This document shows positions 28,711-35,800 of a stretch of DNA of 44,241 bases, piece by piece; within the stretch, counting starts at the first letter, position 1, and every line of letters starts with the position of its first letter. Origin of the DNA: UBA10205 sp964373815. GTDB lineage: Archaea > Iainarchaeota > Iainarchaeia > Iainarchaeales > Iainarchaeaceae. The stretch is taken from assembly GCA_964373815.1 (NCBI GenBank), contig CAYJWI010000010.1, forward strand, positions 1 through 44,241, written 5' to 3'. The notes below the pieces were generated by a model. It saw only the letters and a program-made list of their open reading frames with translations. It had not been told where the DNA came from and made no database searches. The position numbers were made by a program, and so were the translations under genes.

Positions 28711-29814
28711 TCAGTTGAACTGCTGGACAAGCGTTATCACGTAAACGTTCGGCCCGCCCTTTTCATCCGTGCCCTTCGAGCTCACCTTGTACTTGTCGTT
28801 CCCATCCTCGAAAAAAAGCCTCACGCGGAACGATACCAGCTTTTCCGGGTCATCAGCTTCCCCCGTGCCGGTTGAAGCCGTCACCACCTCATAGTTTTTC
28901 AGGGCGAACCCGCCGGAATCCGTTTTCAGGCCGAGCTGCGCTATTCGCGGCTCTAGCCTATCGATGATGAACTGCTTCGCCCCGTCCTTTGACTGCGGTA
29001 TGCCGGTATAGAATCCAGAATCAAACACCCCGCCCCCGCCCGCGCGCGCGAGCGCGTATGAGCCCGCAAGCGCCTTGAACAGCCTTGTCGGCACGTAAAT
29101 CCTGAATTTCCCGCGGGGGAGTATCGGCTCTTTTAGTATCCTCCCTGTCTGCACGTTCTGCACTTTCACCTGCGGGAACTTTTCGTACTGGGCATCCTCC
29201 ATCGCCTGCTGGCTCAAGTCCATCGTGACATAAAAGCTACCGATGCAATCCTTGTAGTGGTCGGGGAGCGTAGGCCCGCATTTTATGACTTCGAAGAATT
29301 CCTCCCCGCTCTTCTGCGCCTGCCTCTCAAATGTCCGCTTTAGGACCTGCGACATTGTCGCCTGGTCAGGCTTTACGAGCTCTATGTCAAAGCCCCTCGC
29401 ATCGTCGGTGGTCTCGAGCAGCGAAATCAGATGGCCAGCCGCCCTTATCGCGAACTGGTTGTTGCTCGCATCCCCGACACCGAAGCGGTCCTTTACAAAG
29501 CTTTTCTTCAGTTCGTCCCATGTGGCGGCATCGCTTGGGAATACGACGTAATCGTTTTCCGGAACGCCGTCCTTGTCGTCATCGTGCGTAGAGAATTCCT
29601 CAATCGAATCCCTTATGCCGAAGTTGAACACCTGCAGCGCGTCCGCGCGCGAGAGGTCGGCAATGGCCTGCATCTCCTCCTGCTCGGAGATGTCGGAGAT
29701 TATATCGGAGGTTGTCCTCTCGGTTGAAATCATGGACTGCACGAGCAGCAGCGAGAGCACTATCAGTATGAATGCCACGAGCGCCGTGAAAAGCGTGAAG
29801 CCTCTTTGAGCCAT
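28711..29814 (-). CDS. Type IV prepilin-like surface protein (367 aa)
   Basis: The N-terminus is MAQRGFTLFTALVAFILIVL: a short basic leader ending RG, then FTL and a long hydrophobic helix. This is the layout of type IV prepilins, cleaved after Gly by a PilD/PibD-type peptidase. The motif is closer to bacterial GFTL pilins than to most archaeal ones, and position +5 is not Glu. The remaining 330 residues are extracellular, much longer than a typical pilin, and include a possible Ca2+ loop (DDDKDGVPEND, about residues 77-87) and a Cys pair (KCGPTLPDHYKDC). It begins 41 nt after giant gene D. A TATA-like TATTATAAT about 27 nt upstream of its ATG suggests its own leaderless promoter. It could be a minor pilin or pseudopilin, or a surface protein that only borrows the anchor. 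Confidence 0.7.
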   Translation of the reverse strand: MAQRGFTLFTALVAFILIVLSLLLVQSMISTERTTSDIISDISEQEEMQAIADLSRADALQVFNFGIRDSIEEFSTHDDDKDGVPENDYVVFPSDAATWDELKKSFVKDRFGVGDASNNQFAIRAAGHLISLLETTDDARGFDIELVKPDQATMSQVLKRTFERQAQKSGEEFFEVIKCGPTLPDHYKDCIGSFYVTMDLSQQAMEDAQYEKFPQVKVQNVQTGRILKEPILPRGKFRIYVPTRLFKALAGSYALARAGGGGVFDSGFYTGIPQSKDGAKQFIIDRLEPRIAQLGLKTDSGGFALKNYEVVTASTGTGEADDPEKLVSFRVRLFFEDGNDKYKVSSKGTDEKGGPNVYVITLVQQFN

Positions 29815-29836
29815 GCCAGATTAATGGCTGAAGGGG

Positions 29837-29845
29837 TATTATAAT
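29837..29845 (-). promoter_or_regulatory. TATA-like box of the prepilin-like gene
   Basis: An AATTATAAT-like element on the minus strand, in the 41-nt gap after giant gene D and about 27 nt upstream of the ATG at 29814. It would allow leaderless transcription independent of D. Confidence 0.45.
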
Positions 29846-29855
29846 TTTGGCTTCC

Positions 29856-32800
29856 TCAAGTGGCTTTCCATGCATAGGCCTGCGAAGCCCATGTGTCATA
29901 AATATCCTGGAAATCGTCCGGCCCGACGCTAAGCAGTCTCGAGCTCGATTTCTGGTTCTTCGGCTCTCTTGGGTCATTGTTGTATTCATTGAGGAAACAA
30001 GAAGCCTTGTTTTTTCCAACATCCTTGCATTGCGGTATGTAGGAGGCCAGTTTTTCTGCTGCGCATTTTGCATTGCTGTGAACATCCTTGCTGCCTGCGG
30101 CGCCAAGGCTGCACCCGAACATGTAATCGCTCTTTATGTTGGGGTCATTTCCAAGCTGGCTTTTGACTATGCCGATTGAAACAACAAGCGCTTCAAGGTT
30201 CATCCCGACCGATGGTGCATTAAATGCCTGGGCCTTGTCCTTTATTGCGGAGTTTATGAGTTGGCCGAACCTTTCCCCATTGGGCTGCTTTGCAAGGTAG
30301 TTCCTCGCAATCTTCACGTGGAGTGTCTTGAGCTCTTCGGTTTTCCTGAATGCTGTCGGCATCTTTGACTCGTTATCAACTACTGGCAACAGGCCGGGCA
30401 ACACCGCCCCGACCCCTTCATCAAAGCCCTGGTCTTTGCAGTCATTCAATATTAATTCTTTTTTCGTGCTGCCTGGTATGCTGTTTGCAAGGCCGAGCTT
30501 TATTTCCTTTTTGCCGTCTGCAAGGCTTGTAACCGCCACCCTATAAGTCCTGTACTTCAATATGTAATTCTGGCTCCCGGCCTCTGCTGTGAACACTTCA
30601 GGCACGTAGCCTATCCCTGCCTGTGCTATCTCCTGGTCGCGGGTAATGAGGCCGGAGTCGTAATTGCTTTTCTTGAGTTCACTGTTCAGGATCTTATCAT
30701 ACAATGATATGCCGACAAAGTTGGCAAGCAGGCCGAAGGCCCCTTCCTTGAACAGGTTTTTGAGGAAGAGTATCCCTCCTTTACCCCAGAATTTAGGAAT
30801 CCCTTCCTTCGGGTCGATTTTTCCCTTGAGTGCGGTTGTAACCTGCGACATGCCTTTCTTCTTGAAAACCTTGTCTATGGATCTGTCAAGGGACGGATGT
30901 CTGCCCGGGTTGTCGATTGCCTCTTTTGTGAGTTCATTGAGTTTTCTTCTCATGGCGTTCACGGCCTCGTCCTGTTCGGCTTTCGTGACCTGCGTCTTGA
31001 AGTAATGCTCCTTTGAAGTGGTTGTTGTCGTCCCTTTCGGGCCGGCTTCGCTTGTGACTTTTTCCGAGATTGTCTTTGTCACTGTGGAATTAACCGTGCT
31101 GTCCACGTCCTTTACTGCTGCCTCAACAAGTTTTGTGGCGTCCTCAAGCGTTTTCCCTGTTTTGCTGGCTATTTTTTCCGCAATCCTGGCTTTACTGTCT
31201 TCAATCCCTTCAATTATGGTGCCCCCAATGCTTTCAAGTTTGTTCCCTGCCTTAAGGGATTCCCTGATTTTGGCATCAACATTCCCAAGTTCTTCACCAA
31301 CCAGTTTTCTTGTAGTGCCTATATCCAGGCCTGACTTTTCCGCAATCTTCTTCGCGAGATCTTCCTTCGCTGTCGAGGTTACTTCTTTTGATACAACGTC
31401 CTTGAACGCTTGTGTCTGCGTTGTCGTGATGTCCGCCTTTGTCGGCCCGAAATCCTCAGTGGCCTTGACATCAATTCCGTCAAGCCTTGTGCCAATGGCG
31501 GTTTCAGCTTCAGTGAATGTTATGCCCATTTTTTCCGCATAGGATTCTGTGACTTTTCTCTTAAGGCTTGCCTTGGTATCGGCTTCAAGCCTCAACTTTG
31601 CCGCATCCTTTGTCGCTTCAGTGATGTTTGCGGGGCCCGAGATATCCTTTGTTACTACATCCTGTGGCACTTTGTCCACTTCCGAGAGGATTTCCTTTGA
31701 AATCGCGTCTTTTTCAATGAAACTGTTTGCGGTTGTTACATTTATTCCGCCCTTTGCCTTCGCAAAGTTGTCAAGCACCGTGCTGTCGGCGCCCACCTTG
31801 TCGACTGCCTTTGCCATTATTTCCTTCATTGCCGCTTCATTATACACGCCGCCTTTAATGTTCCCTTTTGTGCCGGCAATCAGCCCATTATCGACTTCAG
31901 CAAGGAACTTTGTCTTGAAATCATCCAGGAAGGCCGTCACTTCAGCTGCTGCCGAGCCTCCGAACGCTTCTTTGTGGAGCTTTTCAACAAGGCCGTTTGC
32001 AACTTCTTCCCCGACGATTCTGGCTTTTGAAAACCCTTTTATGCCGACGTTTGTTGCCTCATACTTTGTGGGGTCAAATGTGAATTTATTCGCAAGCAAA
32101 GTGTCCTTTACAACAGCCTGCAGTGCAAATGCCTCGGTAATGCTCGCGGTCGCGTTGCCTGTGGAAATTTCCTTTGCAACGCTCTCGACTTTGCCGCCGC
32201 TTCCCCCGCCCCCAAAGAGGCTTCCGATGAACTTGATAGGCGCTGCTATGCCGTCTATCATTGCTTTGCCGATGTCATCCACGAACTTTGCCACCGGGCT
32301 TACATCCGCCATTAGGTGGGTAAAGGGGATAACGCAGTCGCCGAGTATATTCAATAATATTATTCCGGGATTCCATCCGATTATCGGCCTTAACCCTGTT
32401 GTTATAGCGCTGGTAAGCGAGCATCCGCCGAGATATGCCACGCCCGCTTTCCTCTTTGCGCTCACGACTTCCGGCGTGTCCGTCTTCTGGATTGCCCTCT
32501 TGTTGTCAAGTATCTGGTCTGCCTTGTCAACCCTCTCCTGGGTTTCGCTCAGTTTTGTGAAATCGCTGAGGCGTATGGTTTCAGGGTCCCCCTTCCAAAT
32601 GAAGGTGGCATAATAATAATCGTTTCCTTTTGTCGGCTTGAACTTATCCTTTTCCCTGACATTATTGAGGAACTTGAGCGGATGTATCCCGCAAACCTCG
32701 AGGCCAGCCTCGACTTCCTTGGGTTTTTTAGCCGTTCCTTCAACCCTTGCCGCGCCGACAGCTATCTTCTTCTCGTGCGCCTGCGCGAACTGCGCGTTCC

Positions 32801-35800
32801 CCTCGACGCAGACCCTAGCTTCGCCAGAGAACCTGTTGGTCTTCTGGTCGAGCTTGTCGATTGCAAGCGTAGTGATTATCTGCCCCTCATCTGTCTCCCT
32901 CTCCTTTTTGCTCTTGAAGAAAGGCTCTCCCTTTATTCCGTCGAACTGCGTGAGCTTTCTTCCGGAAAGGGCAACACTGTCCCTTATGTTGCTTGTAATA
33001 GTCAGTTCCGCGCACTGCGGGCTCTGGAATTGCACAGGCACGTTGCCTTTGACATTCACTTCGAGTGTCCCGGAATCATTCTTTGTCTTTAGCAGCATGT
33101 AGCTCTCATCCGCTCCAATGCATCCGTCCACCACGTTTTCGCGCAGGCCCTTTATTGCCTGGCCCGCATCCTTCACTATTTCCTTCTGCAGCTTCTCATC
33201 CGCGCCGATGCTCTGCCTCACGAGAGCGTTTATGGAAACCGGGCTCTCAGAAGCTGCCTTTACCATTTCAACCCTTACAACATACCCAGAACTGCTCCCC
33301 AAATCGAAGCTTAGCGCATTAGTGCCAATGGAACCCTCGACGACCCTCTGCTCGTTCCCGAAAAGCGTTTTCGCGACATCGACAGAGAGCTCCTCGAGGC
33401 TCTTATCCTTTGGCTCGACAACGCTCATCCATGTGTCGAGCTTTTGCGTCCTTGTAAGCCCTTCGTCGCGCGGCAGGAAGTTGCTCATGTTTTGTATGTT
33501 TGGCAGGCACTGCTCCGTTACCTGCCTCGAAGTTCCGCCCAGTTCATCCGAGGTGATGTCGACCACTATGTTCATGAGTTCGGGCACCAGCCTGCTGCCC
33601 TGCACAGAAACAGAGCCATTGAGCGAAACCGTGTAGCGCCCGCATCCCCTGAAGCTGTTGTTCAAAAATACCTGCCTGCTGTAACCGCCGAGGTATTCGC
33701 CCCCGCTTCCCCCTTGTATGTAATCCACCCTATAGTTCCTGATGTTCGTGTTCTTTCCCTGCAGTGCCTTTTGCAGTATTGCCGGCGAGAGGTTGTCGTG
33801 CGAGAAATAAACGAAGAATGTTTCCTTCTTAACCCCCAGCCCGTCGAATGTGCAGAACCCGCGCGCGAGGTTCTCCTGTGTGCAGTCGGACTTCTGTATT
33901 TCAGAGCTCCTGTTCTGTATCTGCTTCTCCGCATCCCTTATCTTCTCATCGAGCCTGTCAGCGAGGAAGTTCGACATCTGCACGGCATCACAATACGCGT
34001 TGTCGCACAGCGCGCTCGTGCCCGAAGCAATTACCGGGAACCTCACTTCCTTCTTGCCGCCTTCGCAGACATTGAGTGTTACGAGTTCGCTCGCGGCAGT
34101 GCCCTTTGCGACGTCCCTGCCGAGCTTGAGGTCAATTATTACCGGGCTGGATTCAATGGGCGCCCCGCTGCGCGGCAGGAAACCCTGCACATAGATTTTC
34201 ACCGGTGTGCCGTTGAAGTTCTCGTGCTTTTCGAGCACCAGATTGAACTTCGCCTCGGTGCCGGGGAATATCACCGCATTCTGCGGTGCGAGCGTTAGCT
34301 TGTTGTTCCCTATTGGCGCCTGTGAAATCCCGAGCACGCGCACTTCCTCCGCGCACGTGTTCCTTAGTGTGAGTTCCTGCGCTATCGCGCCTTCGGTCGC
34401 CTTCGTGCTTATGAATGCAAAGTTGCCCGGCACAGCGGTAAGGCACTGCGCGCCTGAAACATGGGAGGTAAGTATCACTGGCCCGAAGCTGAATGTCTGG
34501 CCGTCAATTACCCCGGTGATGTCCAATTGTTTCACGTCAACGAGCGTTGTCTTTTCATTTCTCGTCGCCTGCGCAACGAGTGTTTGCGGGGGTATTATCG
34601 CCTGGCCTTTCTTGAGGAACTGTATCGGGAAGTCAGGCACAACGCGCACATCTACATTGCCCCTGTTCGTTGCGCTCGAAACCCTGAAGCTCACGTTCTC
34701 GATGTCGGCTTCGCCGGTGTTTCGTACAAAGAGCGGCACCTGCGCCGAGAGCTCCCCGCGGTCGTTCGGCCCCAAGTAGAGCTCGATGTTCCTGCTGACT
34801 TCTAGCGCATAGCGCGGGTTCCATACATAAACATCTAGGGGGATGCTCTTTGTGAAGCCTTCGCTCTTGTAGACAATGTCAAAGCCGAACCTCTGCTTTC
34901 CGGGGTAGTTCCTTATGAGCTTGTTCGAAATGCTAACCACGACTTCGCGCGTGTCGGTCCTGTTGCCCTGCACCTGATTTACCTGCGGGACGAGTATTAT
35001 GTCGCCCGAGCCCACTTCGAGCCCCTGGCTGTTGCTCCCCTGGCTGGATATTTCTGGCTTGAGCGCAAGTTCCACCTGGCACTGTGCCTTATTGGCGAGC
35101 TTTGCAGTAAAAGTTTCGTTCGTTGTCGCGGTGAAGGTGTTGTACTTGTAATAGCTCGTTGGCTGGTTTGGCGGGAGCAGGTTCCCGCTCGCGCTCTTCT
35201 GGCTGCCGCCCTGCTGGCTGTATTGCCTGTCGTAGTAGTCGCGGTCCTCGAGGCCCGATGCCACATAGACCGCGAGCCGATCCTTGCTGAACTCCACACA
35301 ATCAGCGCTGATTTTCGGGTTGTAATCGGCAATGACTTTCATTTCAGCGGCGACAGTAAACCCCGCATCTGTCCTGCCTTTTGCGATGATGCGAACTTCG
35401 CCGTGGTCAGTTTCCCTCTGGCCCGAATAATCCGCGGAGAGCACCACTTTCTGGCTGGCGCCCGCGCCGAGATTCGAGATTGGCGAGACCTTGATTTCGA
35501 GGCCTTCAGGGAGCGCGGTAATGGGCTTCACTTCGAATGAGAGTCCCTTGATGTTCTGCTTGGACCTGTTGATTATTTCAATGAACTTCTGCGCGTTCTT
35601 CTTCTCCTTCTGTATGACGAGCGCGGTCTCCGCCTCCGGCCACTCGAGCAACCCGTTCTTGGTAATCTCAATCGTGCCTTCGAGGGGCCTGAAGCCATCG
35701 CCATTGATTTCGTACTTCACGATTCCCGCATCGAAAGAATTCTTCACGGCGTACCTTCCGTTAGCCCCCTTTTTCCCAGAGCCGTTGCCCTTGATCGTTT

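Noticed and set aside
28629..28718. A 29-codon plus-strand ORF starting in the right arm of the 10-bp inverted repeat
   Set aside because: Very short, runs antisense into the end of the prepilin-like gene, and exists only because the palindrome mirrors the ATG.
33444..34298. Long plus-strand open frame (284 codons) inside giant gene D, and a similar one at 25566-26414 inside C
   Set aside because: Both are antisense to well-supported coding sequence, have Arg/Cys/His-rich translations typical of reversed GC-rich codons, and lack promoters.
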